Shown here: positions 52,412 through 64,000 of the stretch, in pieces
How positions within the stretch are numbered: position 1 is the first letter of the stretch
How the letters are laid out: each line of letters begins with the position of its first letter
Source: Coprinellus micaceus
Lineage: Eukaryota > Basidiomycota > Agaricomycetes > Agaricales > Psathyrellaceae
NCBI GenBank assembly: GCA_951394405.1
Contig: OX596343.1
Location: 1,364,001-1,428,000 of the forward strand
Direction: 5' to 3'
Length of the DNA: 64,000 bases
Made by a program: the position numbers and the translations under genes
The notes under the pieces: generated by a model
What the model was told of the DNA's origin: nothing
What the model saw: only the letters and a program-made list of their open reading frames with translations
Databases searched by the model: none

Positions 52412-55400
52412 TCAAACCTCCATCTTCTCCTCACTCTCCCACCCAGGATTCTTCTGCAACAGCACGAAGCCCTCGAGTACATGTGCGAACGGAATCCACT
52501 CCTCCGTCGCTAACTCCGCTCGTTCCGTAATACCCAACCGCACCGGCGTTTGGTGGGTCTGGAATCCAGAGATCGTGCGAGGCTTGCCGGCCTGGCCGAC
52601 GACGTCAATGGCCTGTCCAACGCGCACGGTGACAGGGAAGCTGTTAAGCTCTTCGTCGAGGGTGATGAGGAAGCGGGGGTACATGGAGGGGGTGAGGAAG
52701 TAGAGCATCCAATGCGACTTGTCGAGGACAACTGGGATGGGGGACTCGTCAGCCATGTTTCGAGATACGCGATGAATAATACTCACAGCCCTTGGCATCC
52801 GTGAACGCTGTGAGAGTAGCGAGCAACCCAGCAACTGCTGGTCTGCTCATGATACTCCGATCCGAGAAGAAGGGGTTCAGCCCAATCGTTCCCTTGCCCA
52901 TATGCACGAGACCCTGGGCAATGCGGACCATGAACAAGCAGTCCGCCTCCTTCTGGTAGTAGCCTGCCAGTTGTCGGAGCATCTGTGCCAGGCGGGCATT
53001 ATTTGTACCCGCGCCAACGAGACCCATCGCGAAGATGGCGTTGAGGGCGACGGCGAGGTCGTTGTCGTGGCTGTATCGAGAGAGGGTGTCGAGTATGGGT
53101 AGTTGAGGATTTGAGGCGCTGATGAGACCGATGGCAAGGGGGACAGATTTGCGGATGACAGGGTCCCCGTAGTGCATCTAGTAACCGCAAATATGGTAAG
53201 TTCAAGGGGTGAGGCCAGGCAAGCGAAAAGCGTACCAAGTGGTTGAATTGTCGCAATGACATCTCCGCACCGATATCTTCTCCCATGGCGATGAGGGCGA
53301 TACCCAGCACCGCGAATGACTGGAACATAGCGTCCTGCTTCTCTTTTTCCTCTTCCTTCTTCTCGCCCTCCTCTTTGTTCTCCTCCTTGGGGGGCTCACC
53401 CTCACCATCCTTCTTTTCCTCCTCTTTGGTCTCCTTGGCCGCCGTTTCGATGTGCTCGTCGCAGTAGTGGAGCATGGTCTGGATTCGCAGGACGTTGCCG
53501 GTACCCGCGAACGAGCAAGCTTCCACGAGAACTTGGGCGACTTTGGATATTGGGTGCTCGATAGCCTTGAGGGTCTCGATGGTAGCATCAGAAGCGTCCT
53601 GCAGGCCTATATTGAATGTGAGGACGTTGTATTTTCACAGCCAAAGGGCTGGCTTACCGAGGTAGAGCAAAGCGAGACCCAAGACCAGGAATCTTGACCA
53701 TTTCTCATCCAGTGATTTATCCTCCGCCTCCGCCTTCTCCATCAGTGTTTGCAGGATCGTAGAGCTGACATCCCCGTTCTCGCTACCGACAAAGATGAAG
53801 CCGAGTGCAAGGGCAGCCAGACTAGCAACCTCCATCGTATTCGATGAATCGACGAGCGGCAGCAAGACGTCAGCGATATCGGCACGATGAGAACCGGCAT
53901 ATGCGAGGCCCAAGCCGGTGATGGCACTGGTCTTCAGTGGTACTGACTTGTTCTCGACGTATTCGCCGAGAAGGGCTAGAGCAGCATCCGCTTCGGTTCG
54001 GACACCGCAGTTGAGGATACCAGTCGCAAGAAGTGCACCGGCCTTGATGTTCTCTTCCGAGGAGTAGGTGTACTTGTCGACGTGACTGAGACCGATATCG
54101 GTATCCCAGAGCAAGCTGAGACCAAGAGAGGCGGCGGCGCTGAGCATGCCTGAGATCGGTTCAGAGTCTGTACACAGCGAAATCACGACAACTCACCGTG
54201 ATCCTTGTTCTTGTAGATCCAACTGCTTCCCTCCTCTGCCTCAACCATGAGCTTGTCATTTCCGAATCCAGCGTTGACAAACGCGTTAACAAACGTGCCC
54301 GCGAGGTTACCCCGTGCGGAATCGATGTTAGCGGTCGTTCCAGGACGCGTGTTCTCTAGATGTGACTTGTAGACATCTTCCAGGCTCTTCGCGTCCGCCA
54401 CACCCACCTCCTTACCAAAGTCACGGAAGTGCGTGCTGAGGCGGGAGTTACTCAGGCATTCGACGAGGTCCTCGGGCAGCTCATCGGTGAAGTCGACGTC
54501 CTCGTTATCCTCAGCAGGCGTGTGCAGCCACTCCAAAGGGATCTGGGCTCTTGCGAGCAGGAAGGCGAGTTGTCGCTTCATGAGGGGGTTTCCGGGGGCG
54601 TTAAAGTCTTCCTTGATAAGTTCAGGGTCGTTCAGCCGGATGGAAACAGCAAGTGCTTCAGGGAATTTGTGGTGTTGAACGTATATCGCGTGGACGGTCT
54701 TGAGGAAGGAGATGTCGTCGGGGGGAGGGAGGAGATTTACGCATCGGAGCATGTAGAGGCACACCCGGCTGTAAGTATTCTCATCCACGATCGTTGCAAT
54801 CTCGTTCACAATCTCTAGCTCCTCGAGCAGGTCGACGGCATCGTGCTCCGCGTTGTGTTGCGTCAGGAACGAAGCGCACTTCTTGCCGAGTAACCGGAGG
54901 TCTTCGATGGTACCGGGGAGGGCTTCGAGTTCGTCCTCTTCACGAACGTTGTACTCCTCTCCGAGCTCTGCAGCGAGATGTCGAACGTATTCGTGGCCCC
55001 ATGACCCGGGATCGGTCAGTGTCGCGTCCGAAGGCTTCAGGGCGTCTGAAAGGAGTCGGTAGCGCAGGGTACCGCGGGGCTGAGTGTCGGAATAGGTCAT
55101 GGCGAGAACGGATAGAATATCTGCGAAGAGACTCTGCAGATGGTCAGCTTACACGATTGACCAGTACCACCGCAACGCACCTTGTCGTCTGATGGGTCCC
55201 AGGTCTCGTATAAAGCCTGGAGATCGGGGTAGTGCGGGCGGAGGAACTTGAGGGGTTTCGGTACGGAGGTCATTGAGGATGTTGAGGTCCTAATGAGTGT
55301 CCGTAGGCTCTCAAGTGCAGAACGATAGAGGGAAGTGTTCTTCTCCTACAGATCATGCTTCGGTATGGTGAATTTAGAACACATAAGGCACTATACACAC

Positions 55401-55642
55401 CTTGAGCCGTTCTACCAGCATTTCGAGCTGTTCCTTCAACTGCTGGTCCTCCTCAGACTAGCCGAAATAGTCAGTGAAAGCAACGACATAGAACGCTAAT
55501 TACCTACCAATTCCTCGCCCTCCTCCTTGGAATCTTTCAAGAGTTTTGAGGAGCCCTCGAGGTTTGGCTTGTCATCTGGCTTCTCCTCCTTCTTGGGGTC
55601 TTCCGCATGGACCTTGATCGTGAATTCCTGGGGTTTCGACAT
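52412..55642 (-). CDS. RPN1: 26S proteasome regulatory subunit Rpn1
   Basis: Rpn1 is the base scaffold of the 19S particle that binds ubiquitin receptors and Ubp6. It starts at 55642 with [20 protein letters not shown] and a charged, coiled-coil-like N-terminus ([20 protein letters not shown]). Conserved blocks: [79 protein letters not shown]. The proteasome/cyclosome repeats begin at [20 protein letters not shown] and [20 protein letters not shown]. It ends [20 protein letters not shown] and a short tail. Interrupted by about eight short introns. An acidic Lys/Glu insert (about 53,330-53,450) is typical of fungal Rpn1. Confidence 0.96.
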
Positions 55643-55906
55643 GGTGGTAAATGGGAGAGAATATCTGGTATTGGCCTCCGCTGCTCACGACGCGACGCGC
55701 GTCCCATCATTTCTCACGCCCGGCAATTATTTAATACACCGGCTCGGACAGGAGCCTCCCAAACCCACCAAGCAGGGGCGAGTGGTACGAATTCAATTCT
55801 TAAGCTCAGGCTTGTGGGGACGTGTCGAGAATAACTGTTTACATGTTCACAGGTTCTTACAAGCCCGGGTTTCTTAGGCACATGAATAAAAATACTGCTA
55901 GGCCTT
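55643..55906. other. RPN1 promoter region
   Basis: This short spacer lies between RPN1 and the 3' end of the F-box gene. Nothing else seen. Confidence 0.4.
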
Positions 55907-58482
55907 TCACTGCGATGGGTCCGATTCCGCTTTTGGTCCACCGTCCTCTGTGGCAGTATCAGGTAGGGCAACTACACAAACGGTAATGCCTCCACCAGGG
56001 CTCGGGAAGGATGGAAGCGAGTCCACATATGCCTTCGTGGCATCGATTCCTTCGGGGTGTTCAAGTCGGCGACTACAGTTTCGTTCGTTCAGTGGATGGG
56101 CAAGAATGCAAACCAATGACTGGACAGACATACTGTCGTAGGATCCAAGGATATGCATAACGGTCAGACGAGAAATAGAGCACGCGCATGGCCCATAAAG
56201 GCGGGATTCGAATGCTCTTGTGCCTTCCTCCCTCAAACTTCGCTACTGCCTCCTGATCTTGGTCTTCTAGCTTCGCGTACCATGGGTGCGGCGTTTCGCT
56301 CTCCAAATGTGGTCGTGCGTGGTTAATCTGTGATGGGGGCAGGGTGTCTGTCAGTGGCTTGTTCGCTCAAATAGCCAAGGGAAGCCGCACGGCGTCTATC
56401 CATTTCATTGCCCTGCGCGAGGGTACCACTTCTTGTCTGGATTTATCCTTTCGAGAATCCTTCTCCCCGTAACAGGGACACAGAACCTGAACGTACGGCT
56501 GGTCTCTTTCCAACTCGTTGGCCAGAGTCGACCTGTCTCGTCCGAGAACGTCAAGCATATGGACAACATGCTCGTGCGCCGCGTTGTCGAATACGACCTC
56601 TTTGTCGACATCCCAAATGTCAGAACGGTTGTTGTACGGCTTGAAAAACTTGAAGATCCGTCTCTCTGGCCCTGTCGCGCCACGAAGCGTGAGGGTTTGA
56701 CTTCCCGGGGACTCTTCAAAGACTGTTTCCGCCCCTGAAGAATCGACTCCCAGTCTGTAAGAGGTGTAATTGCATTCGTGAATGATCGCGGTGGTGTAAG
56801 TGTAGGATTCTTGGCATCGTGCACACCGGAAGATGGTCGAAGCAAGCAATAACACGCTCTCCGAAACATCCTTGCCTTCGTATGTCTTAGACCTTCGAAC
56901 GGCGTCCACAAGCTGTTCAGTCTTCCATCGCCTGATCTTCTCGCAGGACGACGGCATTTGAGCTACCGCCTCTGCGATGTCGTCCGCCGAAAGATCCTCC
57001 TCGACGGGCTTGGAAAGGAAAGCCTTTCGCCACTCAGGCATCAGGGCGAGTTCTGCGGCGGTCGCAAGGCCGGCATTCGCAGGTTGGGAGAAGATAAACC
57101 GGAGAAACGCGGGCTTGAACCACGCATAGAGGCGGTCCGCCATCTTATCTTCCCGAACCAGCTCCAGCTGATAGGCCCGCTCCTCTTCCATGAACGGGGC
57201 GACAATGCTTTCGAGCTGCTCCCATTCTGGGACCAAACTTGTCAGTCGAACCTTTGAGATAGAAATAGGCAAGGGCATACCGCGATCTGTCAGCCTTTCG
57301 TTCTCGACGCCTCTCTTCCACATCCCTTCAAGCTCCTTCCGTCTATTATGTCGATCGCAAGACATACAATCTGTGTCCGCGAAGAAAGTCGCACATTCTT
57401 TAGAAAATCCTAAGAAGACAGCGAACCCCGTGTCAGTCTCACTACCTGTAGAAGGACGACGGCACGCTCATACCCAAGCCAGACATCCGCTTTATGATCC
57501 TGGCCGTCTCCGTGAGCACCAACCGCGTCACGGGTAAATTCAGAGCGATGTACGCACTGCTTTTGGCGTTCCTTTTTTAAACGGCGGTACACCTTACCCC
57601 TGCGCTCTACGAAATCTTCACATTGGGCACGGAACTATCGGAGCAAGGCATTTGTCAGGGTAGGGTAGCCCAACGGGCGCAGACGAACTCACCACTACCC
57701 AACTCTTTTTCCACTCTTCCCACCCGCTCTGAAGATCATAGACCGCATCGGCGTCATCTGGAGGAAGGGATTTGTAGTCTTCGATCAACTCTCTCGCACT
57801 CTCTTTATGGTACACGCGCTCCCCTCCAGGTATAGACACCCACGGAACGGTCCACTCCGAAACTAGCTCGCCGATGTTCTCGTCGGAGACGTTTGGGATG
57901 TCGTCAATCTTCGCGAAGCTGCATAGGAGGAGGTTACCATGAGCAATGGAGCTTTCTGAAAAGCGACACATACTGCTTAGGAATGCAGTCGACACAGAGC
58001 ATTTGGCCAGTAACGTAGATGTGGATAACCGACTTCTCGGGGTCGATTGTCTGACAATCCTGGGGATCGGCACGTCAGTAAATTCAACCGATCGCGGAGG
58101 ACAATACCTACGTCGCAGCGAGTATAAAATATAAAGTATGTATACTTAGGTTCTGACATGTTCTCAGGGCATTGTGGAAGGTAGTCAACCGACTCCAATG
58201 CTGGTATCCACACGGACGCCCTCGCCAGCGTGCGGTTCATCAGATATTTCCGGAAAGCCTTGCAAGTCTGTGCCAGTCGCAGAACTGCTGTGGGGTGAAG
58301 CTGGCTGAAAATCTTGAGAGACATGTTAAACCAAGGTTGAGACAGAGATGACTTCTGCAACCTCATACCTCGCGTAGAATGTCCAGTGGCAGTTCGGAGA
58401 TCATGTCGGCACCCTTCCGTTCGGGCCCTTGGCCTCCACGTTGAGCGGGTGAACTTTGTGAGGTAGTGGCGTCCTCAGCCAT
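55907..58482 (-). CDS. F-box protein with CxxC zinc-type motif
   Basis: This is a probable SCF ubiquitin-ligase substrate receptor. Exon 1 (58482 to about 58,369) has MAEDATTSQSSPAQRGGQG and the F-box start DMISELPLDILRE. Exon 2 continues IFSQLHPTAVLRLAQTCKAF and RKYLMNRTLARASVWIPAL. A Cys motif (YTRCDDCQTIDPEKS ... GQMLCVDCIPKHF) spans the next intron. Later exons have LVSEWTVPWVSIPGGERVYH, FVERRGKVYRRLKKERQKQ and a large exon (57,365-56,380) with CARCQESYTYTTAIIHECNY. The last exons (INHARPHLESETPHPWYAKL, then LVCILAHPLNERNCSRRLE) join only through a short intron of about 37 nt near 56,160, so the C-terminus is the least certain part. This layout matches F-box proteins expanded in agaricomycetes. 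Confidence 0.75.
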
Positions 58483-59375
58483 TGCGGTCCTTCGCGAGGA
58501 TGTGGTTCAGGTCCAAGACGCGACAATCACTGGTTCCGGCGTTTGGACTTTGATGGCTCGCCCACGTGGAAGCGGGCCGTTCGCGTTCAGGGGGTGGACG
58601 CATCAATCAAGCGCTGAGGCGCTTATTGCTCGTCGACCGCGTTGTTGCTGTGAACTTCCCTTCCGATATTATAAATCATACACCACGCAGTGTCCGGCGT
58701 CCGAGCGGCCACTCAAATCCAATACTCTCTGGGTAGAGCATTTTTCAAACTGCATCCCGCTATACTCCGGCTCTAATTTGCGCCTCGAATGAATTTCTTA
58801 TCCTGTCACTTGCAACATTTCTCGTTACGAGAAGTCGCGCTTGGGATGTACGGCATGCTCACCAAACCTCCGCTCACCCTAAGTAGCCGTTATGAGTCTC
58901 TAGCGGAGGTTGGTGGCAGTGTCGACGGGAAGACATGTGGCAGGCATGTGCTCCGCGAAATCGGGCGGCACTGTGAATTTAGCGACCTCCGATGCTTCAA
59001 TACAAAGGCCCGAGGATCCATGCACCGGCGCTGAGGTTTGTCCATTCCGAGTCACCGACACTTCGACGTGACTTGGCCTTCTGGTAACAGGGAGATGCTC
59101 GAAGGTGGAGTCCCTTTGGGAGAACTGTCCCAGCACATATATCGCTTCATTGAGCTTTATCTCGCTCGCCGCCCCATCCAGGGGAAACGAGGATTGAGGA
59201 CCCATAAGGACCCATCGGATGAAGGAGCCTTGTGCCGGTAACTAAACAAATGATCGGCAACTCCCACGGGTATACAGTTCTTGTTCTGCTGCCATCGTCA
59301 CCTTCCTTCCCAACCGCCGTCCCTCCTTCCCTCCTCTCCCCTTCTTCAGTCGCTGCAGGTCAAGTGTACTGCTAC
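58483..59375. other. Divergent region between F-box gene and MOR2
   Basis: It includes both promoters and palindromic motif copy 4 (58606-58629). A minus-strand ATG frame at 59,205-58,900 (101 codons, starting MGPQSSFPLDGAASEIKLN) reads like protein but has no recognised family. Confidence 0.4.
58606..58629 (+). repeat. Dispersed palindromic motif, copy 4
   Basis: ATCAAGCGCTGAGGCGCTTA then TTGC. It shares the GCGCTGAGGCGCTT core with copy 1 and lies about 125 bp upstream of the F-box ATG. Confidence 0.75.
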
Positions 59376-62300
59376 ATGTCGGAGGGAATCCAAATTACCA
59401 TCCCTGGTGCGCTAATTATTCTGTATCCGCGCAATGAGAGCTCATTTCGTGTAGATTTCGACGACGACGATGTCCGCTCCGCACCAATTCCATTTGGTCG
59501 ACCAGGATTTGCATTTGGAGGCTTTGGCAACGATTCACCATCGGCACCAAGCATAACGACACCCTCAGGAGCGTTCGGGCAACAGAGCTTCTTCCACCAC
59601 TCGAGGGGAGACTCGTCTGCCTCAGTCGACTCTACGAACTCTGCGACGACACGATTCACAACAAAGCCGAGTACACCATTTGGCCATGCTTCCCAATCCT
59701 CCATCGCCGCCCCAAGCACAGGCTTCACAAAGAAGCCATCGTTTGCATCCATTCGTAACGCCTTCAAGAGCGGGAAGAGCAGCAGCAGCAACGAACCCCC
59801 TCCTGTACCTCAACTAGACCAGGCATACCCTGCATTGAAGAACCCATTCAACCGTTCTACGTCCTCCCTGAATCACCAATTTGCCCCCTCTCCTACGCCT
59901 CGACCTAGTGGTTTCACGCAACGTCCGTCGACCTCAGGGTCTGCAGACATTTCAACACCCCGATTCGGTCGTTCGAAGTCCAAGGGTCACATAACCGCCA
60001 AATCCCAACACTCACACACCGGATCTATATTCAACATGTCCGACGCTGGGAGTGACTACGGACAAGGCTTTTTCTCTCCACCACCTGTTCCCCGTGTCCC
60101 TGGTGCCTTCCGGAGCGAAACACCACCACAGTCAGACTTTGAGGAAGACAAGGTGGTCATGGATCCGAAGACACCGTCAGACTACGCTCTCCATGCCATC
60201 TTCATCAGGTTCGCATCACAAGCTGAAGGGAAGATCGATAGTTACTTGCGCCAGCCGCTAGAGCCGGAACTTCCTTTCGAGCGATCCATGGGACATGGCG
60301 CCGACTCCAAATTTGACGAGACTCTCAATTCCCTCGCAATCATTGCGCAGAAGAAAGCAAAGCCGGTCATTGATTCCGTCATGCGATGGCGAAGGACACA
60401 GAATGATTCTGTAGGCTCCGAAATCATGGCTTTCCATGGGATCAACTCCAACAGCCATGCCTCCACAGCGCTGAACGAACGCAAGTCGATGGCGTCCATT
60501 TATATCATGTGCCGAGCTCTAGTCGCGATTCTCCAGAACATCACCAAAGACGCTTTGGGTGATCACTTCGGCTACAGCATTGAGGAGACTTTCTTCGAGC
60601 AGTTCAGAAGACCAGACCCGCGACATCAGTCTTCCGTGAACCATCGTTCTAATACCGAGCTCTATGCTTCTCTTCTCGGTCAATTGGCCAGGGTTCGGTG
60701 GGTGCACTCGGCTCTCATTCACGGAGCATCTCTGACTCCCCCCAGTTTCATTACCGTCACAGATCGCTTTCTAGCAGAGCTAGGCCCAGTCACATCAGGG
60801 AATATCATCAAGGATCAAGATGGCAAATATGAGAACCTCGTCAAGGGAATGAAACACATACAGATCAAGGTAGGCTGCTCGCCACCAAAAGGGTTCAAGT
60901 GATTGACCCAATTCAGGTCTGGCCCACCGAAGCTTTCGAAGAAGGCGCAGAGTTCATGGAGTCAATCTCGAAAACCTATGTCAACGCCCACGGCCTGCGT
61001 CTGAAGGTGGCATTTGCCGAGCTGCTAGTGTCTCTTTTGCACCCGATAGGGAAGGTGAGGCGCACACCTTTCGAGAAGAGAAGTTAATCTCACTGGCACC
61101 TGCCAGACCGCGCAAGCGGAGACCAACATTCCACAGTGGGCTACTGCCATCGAAGCGGTCTACCCAAAGACTAGGGAAATGATGGCCAAGCCCCGGTACT
61201 GGCAAGTTGCCTTTCCCCTGGCCATCACCACCCTCTGCGTTGGCCCGCAAACATTCTTCCTTAAGCATTGGCAAGGGTGCTTCGATTCGATGACCCCAAA
61301 ATTGAAGGTAAAGGATCCTATCTCTTCCAGTAAATGTGGCTAACGCGCGCGTGCAGGACAAGCCTTCGCGATTACCGGTCCTCAACGGCATGATGCGACT
61401 AGTGTGGACGTACCTGTATCGATGTCAAGAAACACCTTCGACGACGATGGGCAAACTCGAGGCCATGCTAAAACCATTCCTCCCCCCGAACAAATTGGTT
61501 GTTTCTCCAGCTGAAGACACAGTCGAATTTCTCACCTACATGTCACACTTTATCCTCTCGCGTCACTTCGAATACGGCAAGGAATTCTGCCTGGAGCTCA
61601 TGCAACAACCAAACATCGCCGCGTTGCAGAAGAGTGGAAATATCTCCAGTGTGCTTTCGCCTGACCGCACGGCCATCGCCGTCAACGCCATCCTTCTAAC
61701 GCTGAATATGTTGGAACGGGAAGTCCCCACACCATCCTGGCCATCGTCTAGCGACTTCAATTCCCCCGTTGCTAAGGACGACTACCCCACCTCCTCAGCA
61801 TACCTCCCACCCTCGTTGTCAGCCAGGGTAGGCATCAAAGACCTGCTGGAACACGTCGGTTCCGCCTTGGTAGCAATCTCCAACGTCTGCTCCAGTGCGA
61901 TAGGAAACATGACAGTGTTCGATGAGCAGTGGTCGATCGCTAGACTAAATGTGGGGTATGAAGAACGCGAGAACTTCACCATTCGTCGCCATCACGCTGG
62001 AACGACAGTTGCCTTTCCGAACAGCGCTCTGCCTTACATCAGCCTGCTCCAGACATGCTTCCACTCTTGGCCACGCTGTTTGCATTCGTCCATCCTTGTG
62101 GCTGATGCGGTGGACCTCCTGCTGCGCGGAGTGGTTCACGTTGATCCCGGGCTTTCGGAAACGGCGAGTGCTGCGCTCAAACGATTCATGGAGGACTCGA
62201 CGAACGCGTTGACAGTGGTGGCGCGCTTTACGAGCTTCCTGTTCGGCCCTCAGCGTATCACGCAGGATGTTTCGGGTCCCGGGACCAAGTTGCACGTCGA

Positions 62301-64000
62301 GGCCGGTTTCCTCGTCAATCTGTGGGTGGAGGTCGTGGAGACGTGGCTGAGGAAGGTCATGGAGATGACTGGCGAGCAGTTCGAGGAGGAGAAGGACATT
62401 GTATTGTCAAAATGCGACGACATCGAAGCGGCTGGGCTTTTCCTTCTTAGCCACGAAATGCCAACTGCCCATTCAGCTGGTATTCGGGTCGTCCGACTAT
62501 TGGGCCTGCTCTCGACTTACATCACCTCAACGATCAATGCCACTGTTAACCCTGGACACCTCTTCTTCGTCAACCAGCTACACGGCACCGGAGAGGATAT
62601 GTCGTTCCTTACAGGATTTGATAACATTCTCGATCGTTCGCAACTGGCCCGGTTGGAGCAATGGAGGCAAATCAAGAAGGACGGTCTCCTCCTACGGATA
62701 GCAGACAGCAATTCCGACAAGGATCCTCAGCTCTGGAGATATATCTTCCCATCGTTCCTCAAAACGTGTATGGAACAGGCGGACACGGCTCTTGGAAGTT
62801 TTAGAGAGATTATCATTGCTGCCGTTTCGAAGTACCATCCTGTCATCTCGCATCTTGCTGGACTCAGCTCTCGTGTCCCTGCAGGACTGGCGACTACTCC
62901 AAGGGCTGCGGGAGAAGGCAGTCGGGCGCACAGGGACAACCGACACCTTGTGGACCAGTGGCACATGTGGGTCAAGATCCTATGCTCAACCGCTGTTCTT
63001 CCCGACAGTTCTCGACCGCCATTCACACCGCTTGGAAGAGATCACAGTCGAGCACCCTCGGATATAAACTTCGAGCGGGAGCGCCTTTCTACCAGCCGCG
63101 GCTTGTTCAGGTACCTGACTCCATTCCTGGACTCGGAGCACACCTCTTTCCGCGATGCCGCAGTGCAATGCATCAGCGCCTTCCCCGCCAACACCTACCC
63201 CCAACTGTTGGAAGACCTGAACCTTCTTGCCGGTCGCCAGTTCTACGACGACCCTCGATCGAAGAGTGCAACGCCCCACATGATGATGGCTGACGATCCA
63301 CGATTCCGGTCTGGGAGCACCAGCGGCGGCACGACGACCGCTCTCCAACTTGAGAGAACCAGGCGGCAAGAGCGTTTGCATTCGGCTGTGGCTCGTATAT
63401 ACTGCTTGACGGCCCACTACCTGCAACACCCACGCTTGAATGGGCGTCAAGCGGCACTCGCCCACGTACTCAAATTTGTACGGAACACCCAGGCATTTTT
63501 GACGAGTCCTGAGTCCAGGGAGAACCCGTCCTTGCAACGGTTGCGGCGGTATTTCTGTGGCACAGTAGAGCGACTGTTCGATGGACTGGACACGCTGAAG
63601 GGTTCGGAGAGGTTCATCCCCAAGCATACACATCTATCGTTATATCGGTTATGCGAAGAGTGGTGCCAGGTGGGACCCCAGTCGGAGAATGCCAGGAGAA
63701 GGATGGAGGTTATGATGAGGGCTACGGGGGAGGTGGCAGAAAGCCGAGAGGAAGCCAACGAAGCGATCGAGAGGTTCAAGAGTGAGGCATCGATGTTGTC
63801 TTATGCAGCCGTTGGGGCCCTGACTTCACTTTGTGTGCGTCTCCTTTTAAGCCGTTGTGAGACATTTCTGACGATTTGATAGCAAAGGGCGTTCTTCCCC
63901 TCTGACGTAGCCCAGGCCACCCAGCAAACCGGGTCGCCGACGGAAAGACAGGCCCCAGAACTCATGAGACCCCTGACGGCTCTGCAGGTGCTGGATCGGC
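59376..64000 (+). CDS. MOR2: Furry/MOR2/Tao3-like cell morphogenesis protein (5' part)
   Basis: This large HEAT/ARM scaffold acts in the NDR kinase (RAM/MOR) network controlling polarised growth and septation. The start at 59376 reads MSEGIQITIP. A 48-nt intron (about 59,408-59,455, GTGCGC...TGTAG) is a multiple of three without a stop and must be removed to give IPDFDDDDVRSAPIPFGRPG, the expected N-terminus. A Ser/Pro-rich region with KKPSFASIRNAFKSGKSSSS follows, then the N-terminal Furry domain: PKTPSDYALHAIFIRFASQA, ERKSMASIYIMCRALVAIL, then AFAELLVSLLHPIGK and PRYWQVAFPLAITTLCVGPQ, and a long exon (61,363-63,831) with MMRLVWTYLYRCQETPSTT. A further intron begins near 63,834 and the gene continues past the window. 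Confidence 0.93.

Noticed and set aside
1..64000. Transposons, rRNA, CRISPR arrays
   Set aside because: No reverse transcriptase, integrase or transposase motifs, no long terminal repeats, no regular direct-repeat arrays and no rRNA-like sequence were seen on reading both strands.

Overview
The window is nuclear DNA of a filamentous basidiomycete, probably an agaricomycete. Genes are dense and on both strands, and are cut by many 45-90 nt GT-AG introns. The conserved proteins are fungal: NAA15, PDS5, SRP19, SET5, mitochondrial uS8, SWC5, PTEN, 6-phosphogluconolactonase, RPN1 and MOR2/Furry. DUF6699 proteins and an F-box gene also fit an agaricomycete. I saw no rRNA, tRNA, CRISPR or intact transposon. 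Assignments come from reading translated exons by eye. Exon borders are inferred from splice consensus and reading phase.

Layout, 0-23 kb: the 5' part of NAA15 (-), a 1.6-kb spacer with gene debris, PDS5 (+), a GH18 chitinase (-), a tiny three-exon gene (-), SRP19 (-), a Cys-rich membrane protein (+), two DUF6699 genes (-), a four-TM MARVEL-like protein (+), SET5 (+) and a TPR protein (+). The first 400 bp of the TPR gene, including intron 1, also occurs as a decayed inverted copy at about 1.5-1.87 kb.

Layout, 23-52 kb: the main novelty is six paralogues (here A-F) of an all-helical, HEAT/ARM-like family that I cannot assign to any described family. A and B (+) and C (-) lie at 23.3-32.5 kb. 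D, E and F (all -) lie at 42.9-51.9 kb. Every member has a disordered N-terminus ending in a Y-x-E-x-D-[IV]-P-like motif, then one phase-0 intron at the same position, then one long exon. A-C carry a long charged insert that D-F lack. E has a broken or re-spliced frame and D uses a GC-AG intron. Between and around them are mitochondrial uS8, two unassigned fungal ORFs (one interrupted), SWC5, PTEN, a type II membrane protein, 6-phosphogluconolactonase, a single-stop pseudogene and a secreted GH24 (phage-type) lysozyme.

Layout, 52-64 kb: RPN1 (-), an F-box/zinc-motif gene (-) and the 5' two-thirds of MOR2/Furry (+), which runs off the window. The housekeeping genes do not form a pathway cluster. 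The chitinase and lysozyme are secreted cell-wall hydrolases. The A-F family looks like a lineage-specific local expansion.
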